Assembly (NCBI GenBank): GCA_964517265.1
Contig: CAZFBS010000034.1
Span: 1-35,254 of the forward strand
DNA length: 35,254 nt
Reading direction: 5' to 3'
Origin: REEP01 sp964517265
GTDB lineage: Bacteria; Pseudomonadota; Alphaproteobacteria; Rhodospirillales; Defluviicoccaceae
The notes below the pieces were generated by a model. That model was not told the DNA's origin, made no database searches, and saw nothing but the letters and a program-made list of their open reading frames with translations. Shown here one piece after another: positions 1 to 7,522 of this stretch; the first letter of the stretch is position 1; every line of letters starts with the position of its first letter. The position numbers and the translations under genes are program-made.

Positions 1-5
1 GGGGT

Positions 6-25
6 CCAGGGGCGTCAGCCCCTGG
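6..25. repeat. GC-rich perfect hairpin upstream of first gene
   Basis: Two perfect 8-base arms, CCAGGGGC and GCCCCTGG, flank the loop GTCA. The hairpin could be the terminator of a gene lying left of the window or a dispersed extragenic palindrome. No second copy was noticed in this window and no T run follows it. Bases 26-136 hold a TTGACG at 43-48 without a convincing -10, and the ribosome binding site of the next gene. Confidence 0.5.
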
Positions 26-136
26 TCGCGGCTTCTTGGCATTTGACGATCCCCCAAAGGGCGCCGGGGGCGGTGGAATCGGGCGGGCCGGCAGCCGTTG
101 AAAGGCTGTTCAATTCCATTGAGCAAGGAGAGTGTC

Positions 137-832
137 ATGAAGACTGTGTCCGCAGCGACGATGTTGTCCGCTATGGCGGTGCTATTGGTGTTCGCCGCGC
201 CGGCCCACGCCCAGCAGCAGGACATCACCGAGGAGGAGGTGCGCGCTTACTTCGAAGAGCTGCGGCAGGAGGTCATGGAGATCATTGAAGCCAAGGCGTT
301 CGAGCGGATCGATCCGATGACCGAGCGCCATCTGGGCGAAGGCGCCGTCTTTTCCGTTACCGGTGAGATGATCAAGGATGATCAGCGCAAAACGTTCATG
401 GCGGCGACGCTCGAAAGGGAGGATTTGGTCGCCATGAAACACCGCGCGGCCGGAATGCTTCACGGCGTCGACATTGCCGACTACAGCCTTGAGGTCGAGG
501 TCGCAGAGGTGCACCCGCACGGAAACGGCGCCGCGACAGCAAGAGCGAGATGGACAGACCGCGGCGCGCTCAGCAAAAGCGTTCCAACTGCCGCCGGTAA
601 GATGGAGGCTCGCGGGGCGCAACCAGCGCAGCAATCCGCTCCCCAACGAGCGATAACAGGGACCACGGCAGAAGCCACGGCCCCGGCATTGACGGCGGAG
701 GGCGACAAGCAGCAGCCGGAAGCGGGGGCGCTGCGCTTCGAGCGCACCTTCACCTGCCACCACCTGATCCAGCGCGAAGGCGAGCAGCTCAAGATCGGGC
801 TGACCACCTGCCAGGGCGAGGTGCGCCTCTAA
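137..832 (+). CDS. Secreted NTF2/SnoaL-like protein with disordered insert
   Basis: The start is the ATG at 137, preceded by AAGGAG at 125-130, giving 231 residues. The N-terminus is a clear Sec signal peptide (basic n-region MKT, hydrophobic core, cleavage after APAHA). The mature part begins with a helical segment rich in Glu and continues as alternating strands resembling the NTF2/SnoaL fold. The last strands are RFERTFTCHHLI and LKIGLTTCQGEVRL, whose two cysteines could form a disulfide in the periplasm. Between the strand ending near TARARWTD and the final strands there is an insert of about 60 residues rich in Ala, Thr, Gln and Pro, which looks disordered. It is convergent with the copper regulator, with only 8 bases between the two stop codons. 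Function is not known; the fold assignment is by eye. Confidence 0.8.
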   Translation: MKTVSAATMLSAMAVLLVFAAPAHAQQQDITEEEVRAYFEELRQEVMEIIEAKAFERIDPMTERHLGEGAVFSVTGEMIKDDQRKTFMAATLEREDLVAMKHRAAGMLHGVDIADYSLEVEVAEVHPHGNGAATARARWTDRGALSKSVPTAAGKMEARGAQPAQQSAPQRAITGTTAEATAPALTAEGDKQQPEAGALRFERTFTCHHLIQREGEQLKIGLTTCQGEVRL

Positions 833-840
833 GCGGACAG

Positions 841-1347
841 TTACGGAGCCGGTGGCCGCTCTGTGTTGAGGGGGCGCCCGATTCTCAACGGCGCGGCATC
901 TTTTTCATCGTCTCCACCTTGGTCGCCGTCGTGCTCATCACCGGGCTTCCATCCGCTGGCGGCGTCGGCGATACCCTCGATGATCGGGCAACCGGGCCGC
1001 GCGTCGCCGTGGCAATGCTCCGCCAGATGCTCCAGCGTCCGGCTCATCGCCTGCAACTCGGCGATCTTCTTTTGCAGGGTGGCGACGTGGGCGAGCGCAA
1101 TTCGTTTGACCTCGGCGCTGGAGCGACCTTGGTCTTGCCACAACGCGAGCAGCTTGGCGATCTGCCCGACCGGAAAGCCGAGATCGCGGGCCCGCCGGAT
1201 GAAGCGCAAGGTATGGACATCGCCGGGAGCATAGAGGCGGTAGCCGCTTGCGCTGCGTGCGGCCGGAGCGAGCAAACCGATGCTCTCGTAGTAGCGGATC
1301 ATCTTGGCGGAAACGCCGGAAGCCCGTGCCGCAGCACCGATGTTCAT
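841..1347 (-). CDS. MerR-family copper-responsive regulator (HmrR/CueR type)
   Basis: A 168-residue MerR-type activator. The N-terminal winged helix-turn-helix starts MNIGAAARASGVSAKMIRYY and is followed by the family's GY-R-Y segment, then a dimerisation coiled coil around LQKKIAELQAM. The metal-binding loop reads C-HGDARPG-C-P, the Cys-x7-Cys spacing of CueR/HmrR that binds Cu(I), so monovalent copper, silver or gold is the expected inducer. The ATG at 1347 was chosen because a perfect AAGGAGG lies just upstream. It sits 23 bases after copA on the same strand, so regulator and pump are probably co-transcribed. The protein carries an extra tail of about 40 residues after the metal loop, first acidic (GDEHDGDQGGDDEKD) then basic and Pro-rich, longer than usual for the family. 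Confidence 0.92.
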   Translation of the reverse strand: MNIGAAARASGVSAKMIRYYESIGLLAPAARSASGYRLYAPGDVHTLRFIRRARDLGFPVGQIAKLLALWQDQGRSSAEVKRIALAHVATLQKKIAELQAMSRTLEHLAEHCHGDARPGCPIIEGIADAASGWKPGDEHDGDQGGDDEKDAAPLRIGRPLNTERPPAP

Positions 1348-1370
1348 GCGGATCCTCCTTTTCCGGTTCC

Positions 1371-3712
1371 TCACGCGGCCTCGGCCAATGCGTTCGCGGC
1401 GTCCGCCGGCCTCTCGCCTTCGAGCTGCAGCGGCGGCCGGAACCGCTTCAGACGCAAGGCGTTGGTTACCACGCAGACGCTCGAGGCCGCCATTGCCACC
1501 GCCGCGAACACCGGCGAGAGCAGGATCCCGAACGCCGGATAGAGCGCGCCGGCGGCAACCGGGATCAGGCTGGTGTTGTAGGCGAACGCCCAGAACAGGT
1601 TCTGCTTGATGTTGCGGATCGTCGCGCGCGAGAGGGCAATGGCGTTCGGCACATTGCGCAGATCGCCGGACATCAGCACCACCTCAGCCGACTCGATGGC
1701 GATATCGGTGCCGGTGCCGATCGCGATGCCCACATCGGCCTCGGCCAGCGCCGGGGCGTCGTTGATGCCGTCGCCGACAAACGCCACCCGGCGCCCCTCC
1801 TGCCGCAGGCTGCGGACCGCATCGACCTTGCCGCCCGGCAATACCTCCGCGATGACGGCATCGATCCCCAGCGTGCGGGCGATCGCTTCCGCCGTGGCGC
1901 GGTTGTCGCCGGTGATCATGGCGACCTGCAAGCCTGCCTCATGCAGGGCCTTCACGGCATCCCGGCTGCCGCTCTTGATCGGATCGGCAACGGCGAGCAG
2001 CGCGGCGAGGCGCCCGTCGGTGGCCGCATACAGCGGCGTTTTGCCCTCGCCGGCAAGGCGCGATGCCGCCTCGGCAAACGGGCTGAGATCGAGATCCCGG
2101 CCGTGCATCGCGCGATCCGCACCGACAGCGAGGCGGCGGCCGTTCACGGTCCCCGAGACGCCGAGGCCGGGCTCCGCCTCGAAGTCCTCTGCTTCCGTCA
2201 GCGACAGGCCGCGCCGGCGGGCCGCCTCAACGATCGCCGCGGCGATCGGATGCTCAGAGCGTTCTTCCAGCGAGGCGACCAGGCGCAGTACCTCCGTTTC
2301 TTCAAAACCCGGGGCGACGACGAGATCGGTCAGCTCCGGGCGACCTTTGGTCAGCGTGCCGGTCTTGTCGAGGGCGATCACCCCCGCATCGCGCAGGGAC
2401 TGTAAAGCCGTACCTCTGCGGAACAGGATTCCAAGCTCGGCTGCCTTGCCGGTGCCGACCATGATCGAGGTGGGGGTAGCGAGGCCCATCGCGCACGGGC
2501 AGGCGATGATCAGCACCGCCACCGCGTTAACCAGCGCGAACGTGAGCGCCGGTGCAGGGCCGAAAGCCAGCCAGATGGCGAAGGTGACCACCGCTGCGCC
2601 GATCACCGCCGGAACGAAGTAAGTTGTCACGCGGTCGACCAGTGCCTGGATCGGCAACTTCGCGCCCTGCGCCTGCTCGACCATCCGCACAATCTGCGCC
2701 AGCAGCGTGCCGGCGCCGATCTTGGTGGCACGGAAGGTAAAGCTGCCGGTCTTGTTGATGGTGCCGCCGACCACCTCGCCGCCGACTTCCTTCAGTTCGG
2801 GCACCGGCTCGCCGGTGATCATCGACTGATCGACGTACGACCGTCCTCCTATCACCACGCCGTCAACGGGAATTTTCTCGCCGGGACGTACGATGATGGT
2901 ATCGCCGAGGCGAACCTCCTCGATGTCGAGTTCCTGCTCGCGGCCGTCCCGCACCACCCGTGCGGTTTTCGCCTGCAGACTGATCAGCCGCCGGATCGCC
3001 TCGTTGGTCCGGCCCTTGGCGATCGCCTCCATCGTGCGGCCAACGAGGATCAGGGTAATGATGACGGCCGAGGCCTCGAAATAGACATGCACCGTCCCCG
3101 CCGGCAGGACCTGGGGCAGGAAGGTGGCCACCACCGAATAGCCCCAGGCGGCGGAGGTCCCTAGCATCACCAGGGCGTTCATGTCCGGCGCCCCGCGCGC
3201 CAGCGTCGGCCAGCCCTTGCGGTAGAACCGAAGACCGGGGCCGAACTGGACGACGCTCGCGAGCACGAACAACAGATAGAACAGGTTTTGCTGGCCCAAA
3301 TTGGCGTGCAGCCAATCATGGAAGGCAGGGATGACGTGGCTTCCCATATCGAGGACGAAGATCGGCAGGGTCAGCGCTGCCGAGAGAAGAACCGCCCGCT
3401 TGAGGCTGCGGATCTCCTGCTCGCGGGCATCGGCCTCGTGCGCTTCCCGCTCCTCCGCCCTGGCCCCGGCATCCTCTCCATCGTCGAGTCCGCCGAGGAC
3501 CTCGGCCTCGTAGCCCGCCCGGCGGATCGCGTCTGCGACAGCGGCAACATCCCCTGCGCCGACACTGCCGTCGGCAAAGGTGACCTCGGCGCGCCCGGTC
3601 GCAAGGTTGACGGACGCCTCCGCGACGCCGGGAGCCTTCCGGATCGCCTTCTCGACCCGCCCGACACACGACGCGCAGGACATCCCGTCAACAGCGACGT
3701 TCACCGTGGTCC
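1371..3712 (-). CDS. copA: Copper-translocating P1B-type ATPase, N-terminus lost in gap
   Basis: About 780 residues are visible. This inner-membrane pump exports Cu(I) from the cytoplasm using ATP. In order there are: an N-terminal heavy-metal-associated domain with GMSCASC, an acidic linker, paired transmembrane helices, the actuator motif TGEP, the ion-site motif CPC (ACPCAMGLATP), the phosphorylation site DKTGTLT, the HP motif (SEHPI) characteristic of P1B pumps, the TGD motif (MITGDN) and the hinge GDGINDAP. The start codon is not visible because the sequence runs into the N block only a few residues before the metal-binding domain. The stop TGA is at 1371-1373, 23 bases before the MerR regulator. 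Whether a second metal-binding domain is missing in the gap cannot be told. Regulation by the neighbouring CueR/HmrR homologue is expected. Confidence 0.95.
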
Positions 3713-3812
3713 NNNNNNNNNNNNNNNNNNNNNNNNNNNNNNNNNNNNNNNNNNNNNNNNNNNNNNNNNNNNNNNNNNNNNNNNNNNNNNNNNNNNNNNN
3801 NNNNNNNNNNNN
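3713..3812. other. Assembly gap (100 N)
   Basis: Exactly 100 undetermined bases, a common placeholder for a scaffold join of unknown length. It removes the start of copA on minus, the start of the CopZ-like gene on plus, and the promoter region between them. Any reading frame that crosses the block is artificial. Confidence 0.99.
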
Positions 3813-3971
3813 GCGGTGACAAACGCGATCCACGAGGTCGATCCGGCGGCGCCGGTTCAGGTCGATCTCGGCACAGGGAGGGTCGAAGTAAAGAGTTCCG
3901 CGGACCGTGAGACACTGACCCACGCTATCGAGGAGGCTGGCTATTCTGTCGAATCTGTCGAACGGGGATAG
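3813..3971 (+). CDS. CopZ-like copper chaperone (HMA domain), 5' end lost in gap
   Basis: Fifty-two C-terminal residues are visible. They match the second half of a heavy-metal-associated domain: a helix (AVTNAIHEV), a strand (VQVDLGTGRVEV), a second helix (RETLTHAIEEAGY) and a last strand (SVESVERG). The metal-binding Cys-x2-Cys loop should lie in the N block and cannot be confirmed. A free-standing HMA domain beside copA normally delivers Cu(I) in the cytoplasm to the pump or to the regulator. It is read opposite to copA and ends 8 bases before the SDR gene, with which it probably forms a transcript. A fragment of a longer HMA protein cannot be excluded. Confidence 0.75.
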   Translation, partial: AVTNAIHEVDPAAPVQVDLGTGRVEVKSSADRETLTHAIEEAGYSVESVERG

Positions 3972-3979
3972 GTCCAGCG

Positions 3980-4774
3980 ATGAAGATCGACCTTACAGGC
4001 AGGCGGGCGGTCATCAGCGGATCGACCGCCGGGATCGGCTACGCCATTGCCCGTGGGCTCGCCGTCGCCGGGGCGCACGTGGTGGTCAACGGGCGGACCG
4101 ACGGGCGGGTCGAGGAGGCGGTGCGGCGGCTGAGAGCGGAGGTTGCGACAGCCTCCGCCGAAGGGATCGCCGCGGATCTCGGCACCGCCGAGGGAGCAGA
4201 AGCGTTCACCGCGCAGGCGCCCGCCGCCGATATTCTCGTCAACAATCTGGGGATCTTCGAGCCGAAGCCTTTTCTCGACATTCCGGACGAGGACTGGGAG
4301 CGCTTTTTTCGCGTCAACGTGTTGAGTGGCGTGCGCCTCGCGCGCCATTATCTGCCGAGAATGATGGAGCGGGGCTGGGGCCGCGTGGTGTTCTTGTCGA
4401 GCGAATCGGGTCTGCAGATTCCGCCCGAGATGATCCACTACGGCATGACCAAGACTGCGCAACTCGCGCTCTCGCGGGGGCTGGCCGAACTCGCGGCTGG
4501 CAGCGGTGTTACTGTCAATGCGGTTCTGCCGGGGCCGACCCGCTCCGAAGGGGTTGGCCAATTCGTCGCCGATCTCGCCCGCGCACAAGGCAAGTCGGAG
4601 TCCGAGGTGGAAGCCGATTTCTTTGCGACGATGCGGCCGTCCTCGCTGATCAGGCGGTTCGCCGCGGTGCAAGAGGTTGCCAACCTCGTCGTTTACGTCT
4701 GCTCGCCGCAGGCCTCGGCGACAACCGGCGCCGCGCTCAGGGTCGACGGCGGTGTCGCCAGATCGATCGTTTGA
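3980..4774 (+). CDS. SDR-family NAD(P)-dependent oxidoreductase
   Basis: A 264-residue classical short-chain dehydrogenase/reductase. The Rossmann glycine motif is SGSTAGIG (residues 13-20), the structural NNLG motif is near 88-91, and the catalytic residues are Ser141 (LSSESG), Tyr154 and Lys158 (YGMTK). The C-terminus has the usual TGAALRVDGG segment. It should reduce or oxidise a small carbonyl or alcohol in the cytoplasm; the substrate cannot be read from the sequence. The first SDR glycine is replaced by serine (SG rather than TG), which occurs in several FabG-like paralogues. It starts 8 bases after the copZ-like gene, so copper co-regulation is possible but not shown. It is convergent with the HdeA-like gene, with a hairpin between them. 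Confidence 0.92.
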   Translation: MKIDLTGRRAVISGSTAGIGYAIARGLAVAGAHVVVNGRTDGRVEEAVRRLRAEVATASAEGIAADLGTAEGAEAFTAQAPAADILVNNLGIFEPKPFLDIPDEDWERFFRVNVLSGVRLARHYLPRMMERGWGRVVFLSSESGLQIPPEMIHYGMTKTAQLALSRGLAELAAGSGVTVNAVLPGPTRSEGVGQFVADLARAQGKSESEVEADFFATMRPSSLIRRFAAVQEVANLVVYVCSPQASATTGAALRVDGGVARSIV

Positions 4775-4864
4775 GGGAAGAGAGGCAGCTGATCCTGCCG
4801 ATGGCTCACCGATGTGGCGGATCGTCCGGAGAGCGGCCCGAGCGGTCTGGTGGCTGAAACGTGG

Positions 4865-4891
4865 CGCCGAGGACGATGATCATCCTCGGCG
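4865..4891. terminator. Hairpin between convergent genes
   Basis: Arms CGCCGAGGA (4865-4873) and TCCTCGGCG (4883-4891) pair perfectly over 9 bases, and the loop contains a further short palindrome around TGATCA. It lies between the ends of the SDR gene (4774) and the minus-strand gene ending at 4948, and on plus is followed by the weak T-rich stretch GTCTTC. It may act in both directions. The rest of 4775-4947 holds no gene that I can support. Confidence 0.6.
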
Positions 4892-4947
4892 TCTTCAACC
4901 CTTAGACAATGCGAAGGTCTGCTGGCACGAAGCCGGGCGCCGCTCGC

Positions 4948-5544
4948 TCAGTTGCCGCGGCTCGCGACGGCTCGGATGGCGTGGCCGATAATCGCTAGGT
5001 AATACATCTCGGGATACATCTGGCAGCTGTTGTGGACCAGCGCGGCAACATAGTCCGGCGTCCAGTCCGGACCCGGTTTGAGGCCGTAGTGATCGGCAGC
5101 TTGTTTGCCGATGAAGGAACCGAGTTCTTTCAATTGTTCCGGTGGCAGCGCCTTGGTGCCGTTGCAACTCACGAAGACGGCCTCGTTCATGTCCAGCGGC
5201 TGCTGTAGAGGTGGTTCAGCCCCACCGCCGACGACGCGAACGGCGCGGGCGACCACCGTGGTGATGTAGGCGTCCGGGGCCACCGTGCAGGCCGAGCGGA
5301 TCAGCCAGCCAAGTTCCTCTCCAACGTTCTCGTTGCCGGCGATCTGCGTCTGGTAGTGCCTCGCTGCCATGTCCACCATCCCGAGAACGAGCGTCTTGCG
5401 CTCTTCGGCCGGCATCGCCTGCACATCGGCGCAAGTCGTAAAAGCCGTCTCGCTGAGCGGCTGCTCGGCCATCTGGGCGTTCGCCGGAACAGCCAGCGCC
5501 GTCGCCATCAGCGCAGCTCCCATCGCAATCATTGTTCGTGTCAT
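4948..5544 (-). CDS. Periplasmic protein with two tandem HdeA-like repeats
   Basis: A 198-residue protein starting at the ATG at 5544, with a signal peptide (MTRTMIAMGAALMATALAVP, cleaved after ANA). The mature chain is an internal duplication: residues 35-105 and 124-193 align along their length, sharing F-x2-C, A-(M/L)-P-x-E-x2-K, A-A-x-H-Y, a central C and P-x2-Y. Each repeat has two cysteines (38/86 and 127/174), 48 and 47 residues apart. That pattern, with a central helix and a Pro after the second cysteine, resembles HdeA, the acid-activated periplasmic chaperone of enteric bacteria, whose single disulfide has a similar span. The assignment is from pattern only and the link is remote. 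It follows a glycine-zipper lipoprotein on the same strand after 107 bases, which may suggest an envelope-stress role. Confidence 0.75.
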   Translation of the reverse strand: MTRTMIAMGAALMATALAVPANAQMAEQPLSETAFTTCADVQAMPAEERKTLVLGMVDMAARHYQTQIAGNENVGEELGWLIRSACTVAPDAYITTVVARAVRVVGGGAEPPLQQPLDMNEAVFVSCNGTKALPPEQLKELGSFIGKQAADHYGLKPGPDWTPDYVAALVHNSCQMYPEMYYLAIIGHAIRAVASRGN

Positions 5545-5555
5545 TGTGTCGTTTC

Positions 5556-5583
5556 CCCAGTCACCAAATTCCCAGTCACCAAA
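5556..5583. repeat. Two 13-bp direct repeats before the HdeA-like gene
   Basis: CCCAGTCACCAAA occurs at 5556-5568 and again at 5571-5583, a 15-base period. On the coding strand (TTTGGTGACTGGG twice) the copies lie about 11-40 bases upstream of the ATG at 5544, so they fall in the 5' leader or core promoter. They could be a regulator site or a local duplication. Confidence 0.7.
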
Positions 5584-5651
5584 AAAGGCTCTTGCATAGA
5601 GGGCTTCGAGCCGAAGTTTTTTTTCTTGTCGCGCTGTGCGGTCCCGGCGCG

Positions 5652-5936
5652 TTAGCGACGACCGGCCGCCGAACCTCCGACATAGCCGACGCCGCCGCCG
5701 ATCAGCCCGCCCCCGATCACGGCGGCGGCGCCTCCCCCCGACACGAGGGCGATGCCTGAGCCGATAGCGGCACCGGTGGCGGCGCCGCGCTGGCCGGGTT
5801 CCATCTCGGCGCATGCCGAGATCGCCAACACGGCCGCAACCGCCAGCCCCGAGACTCTCATCGCCGGCGAAGCGCTCATCCACGGGGCTCGCAGGATCTT
5901 CGTTTTCGTGGTGCTTGTAGCCGCAGTATTTTTCAT
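5652..5936 (-). CDS. Small glycine-zipper lipoprotein
   Basis: A protein of 94 residues if started at the ATG at 5936, which has TGGAG about 10 bases upstream. Inner ATGs at 5879 and 5861 are possible, and the one at 5861 gives a shorter, more typical lipoprotein signal (MRVSGLAVAAVLAISAC). The lipobox ISAC predicts lipidation of the cysteine and export. The mature part is a glycine zipper (GAATGAAIGSGIALVSGG then GGGLIGGGVGYVGG), like the small SlyB/OmpA-like Gly-zipper proteins that sit in the outer membrane. Function is unknown. A 21-base dyad lies 27 bases upstream of the 5936 start and the FkbM gene diverges from it. Confidence 0.75.
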   Translation of the reverse strand: MKNTAATSTTKTKILRAPWMSASPAMRVSGLAVAAVLAISACAEMEPGQRGAATGAAIGSGIALVSGGGAAAVIGGGLIGGGVGYVGGSAAGRR

Positions 5937-5962
5937 TGTCTGTTTCTCCAGAATTGGTTCAC

Positions 5963-5983
5963 CTGATCTCCATTCAAGATCAG
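5963..5983. promoter_or_regulatory. Dyad symmetry in divergent promoter (candidate operator)
   Basis: CTGATCT (5963-5969) and AGATCAG (5977-5983) form a perfect inverted repeat with a 7-base spacer, in the 181-base region between the lipoprotein gene (minus) and the FkbM gene (plus). Position and symmetry suit a dimeric repressor or activator. The binding protein is unknown. Confidence 0.45.
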
Positions 5984-6117
5984 CCATCAAGAACAATGAC
6001 AACACCATACGGCAGAGGTTTGCGGCTGGCCAGTGGTTGCGTCAGCGCCCGCGGGTGGCACCGGCTTTCTCCGTATTGGAATTCATGCCCCGACTTTGGC
6101 GCGCGAGGAGTGTGATG

Positions 6118-6876
6118 ATGTTCAATCCGATCAGGCGCCGCATCCCGATACTCAAGCGGCTGGTTCCGAGTCTGAGAAAGCGGCTTGCGCGGGCAAGGGC
6201 GCACAACGGATTTGCTCTCCGCGCGTCCAACGGCGCCGTTTTCCTGCTCAACAGCGAAAATTTTGTCGACCGGCAGATCGCGTTCTACGACGATTTCGAG
6301 ACGAAGCAGACGGCTTACATGTTCGATCAGATGCAGCATCATGGCTGTGATCTGTTTATCGACGTGGGCGCCAATATCGGTTTCTACGCGATTCAGGTCG
6401 CACTGCGCGGGCTCGCCCCCGAGATCCTGGCGTTCGAGCCGGATGAACGCAACCGTCTGCAACTCGGCGCCAACATCCTGATCAATCGTTTGGTCGGAGA
6501 GATCACGATTCTGCAACAGGCCGTCTCATCCGCTGCAGGCACAGTCGTATTCCGCCCAGGCTCCGAAACCTCAACCGGACAATCGCGAGTGAGCAGGGCG
6601 AGCGAGAGCAATCCGGAGGGTACGATCGCGCTCCCTTGCGTTTCGCTCGATGACGTCGTCACCGGCACAGGCAAGCGCATTTTCATCAAGATGGATATCG
6701 AGGGCCATGAACACACTGCCATTCGCGGGATGAGAACCTGTGTCGCCCGCCACAAGATATTTCTCCAGGTGGAATCCTTTGCTTCTCATGTCGACGACGT
6801 CAAACAGGAGCTTGACGCCATGGCGATGAGGCATCTCGCAACCATCGACGACGATCATTATTTCACCAACTTCTGA
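6118..6876 (+). CDS. FkbM-family SAM-dependent methyltransferase
   Basis: A 252-residue protein. The ATG at 6118 was preferred because AGGAG (6106-6110) is well spaced from it; the adjacent ATG at 6115 or one at 6085 would add residues. The SAM-binding motif I is DVGANIG (residues 82-88), the acidic residue ending strand 2 is in AFEPDERN (about 105-112), and the FkbM signature KMDIEGHE is present near 190. FkbM proteins O-methylate sugars, polyketides or glycolipids in the cytoplasm; no polysaccharide or polyketide cluster is nearby, so the substrate is unknown. A basic N-terminus (RRRIPILKRLVPSLRKRLAR) might bind membranes or nucleic acid. It is followed after 13 bases by the isomerase gene, probably on one transcript. 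Confidence 0.88.
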   Translation: MFNPIRRRIPILKRLVPSLRKRLARARAHNGFALRASNGAVFLLNSENFVDRQIAFYDDFETKQTAYMFDQMQHHGCDLFIDVGANIGFYAIQVALRGLAPEILAFEPDERNRLQLGANILINRLVGEITILQQAVSSAAGTVVFRPGSETSTGQSRVSRASESNPEGTIALPCVSLDDVVTGTGKRIFIKMDIEGHEHTAIRGMRTCVARHKIFLQVESFASHVDDVKQELDAMAMRHLATIDDDHYFTNF

Positions 6877-6889
6877 GGGAAGCGCGGCG

Positions 6890-7480
6890 ATGACCACAGT
6901 GGCGTTCTGGTACGATTTTGCCAGCACCTATTCCTATCTGAGCGCCATGCGGATCGGCGCGCAGGCGGCCGCGGCGGGGGTCGGCGTCTGCTGGCGTCCG
7001 TTCCTGCTCGGTCCTTTGTTCAAGGCACAAGGCTGGACGGATTCGCCGTTCAACATCTATTCGGTCAAGGGCGGTTACATGTGGCGCGATCTGGAGCGGT
7101 TGTGCGCGAAGGAGGGTTTTGCCTTCCGACGTCCCTCGGTGTTCCCCCGCCACGGCGTGCTCGCCGCCCGGGTCGCCCTCGTTGCCGACCGCGAGGGATG
7201 GTGTCCGCTGTTCAGCGAGGCCGTGTTCACCGCGAACTTCGCCGACGACCGCGAAATCGCTGAGCCCGCAACCTTGGCCGCAATCCTTGAGGACCTTGGC
7301 CGGCCGGCCGACGCAGTGCTGGCCCGCGCCACTGCCTCAGAAACCAAAGCCGCCCTGCGCGCGCAGACCGAACAAGCGATGCGTCTTGGCATCTTCGGCG
7401 CCCCCAGCTTCGTCGCCGGGGGCGAGCTGTTCTGGGGCAACGACCGCCTGGAAGACGCTCTCGCCTGGGCGCGCTCATAG
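6890..7480 (+). CDS. 2-hydroxychromene-2-carboxylate isomerase-like protein (DsbA superfamily)
   Basis: A 196-residue thioredoxin-fold protein of the NahD/kappa-GST group. The N-terminus AFWYDFASTYSYLSAM carries the family's serine (Ser12) where DsbA has its CxxC, and the C-terminal part has the cis-proline motif FGAPSFV followed by GELFWGNDRLE. Family members isomerise 2-hydroxychromene-2-carboxylate in naphthalene breakdown with glutathione as cofactor, but many orphan homologues in alphaproteobacteria have no known substrate. No aromatic degradation genes are present here, so a general glutathione-dependent role is as likely. A GAGGGAAG ribosome binding site precedes the ATG. It is convergent with the symporter gene, 42 bases away. 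Confidence 0.9.
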   Translation: MTTVAFWYDFASTYSYLSAMRIGAQAAAAGVGVCWRPFLLGPLFKAQGWTDSPFNIYSVKGGYMWRDLERLCAKEGFAFRRPSVFPRHGVLAARVALVADREGWCPLFSEAVFTANFADDREIAEPATLAAILEDLGRPADAVLARATASETKAALRAQTEQAMRLGIFGAPSFVAGGELFWGNDRLEDALAWARS

Positions 7481-7502
7481 GCGCCCCGGTTGCGGAGGCG
7501 CC
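7480..7502. terminator. Hairpin between convergent genes
   Basis: GGCGCC at 7480-7485 and again at 7497-7502 can pair, with near-complementary bases inside (CCCGG against CGGAG) and a small loop. It fills most of the 42-base gap between the converging isomerase and symporter genes. There is no T run, so its strength is doubtful. Confidence 0.4.
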
Positions 7503-7522
7503 CTGACAGCGGCAAACCGGCC

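Noticed and set aside
43..71. TTGACG at 43-48 as -35 of the first gene
   Set aside because: The expected -10 position is GGGGG-rich, so no promoter can be supported.
3288..3971. Open frames on both strands that run through the N block and seem to join copA or antisense sequence to the HMA fragment
   Set aside because: The Ns are a placeholder. Plus-strand residues before the gap are antisense to copA, and only the part after 3812 matches an HMA domain.
6890..7480. Isomerase gene as sign of a naphthalene breakdown pathway
   Set aside because: No dioxygenase, aldolase or other aromatic pathway gene is present, and orphan homologues are common.
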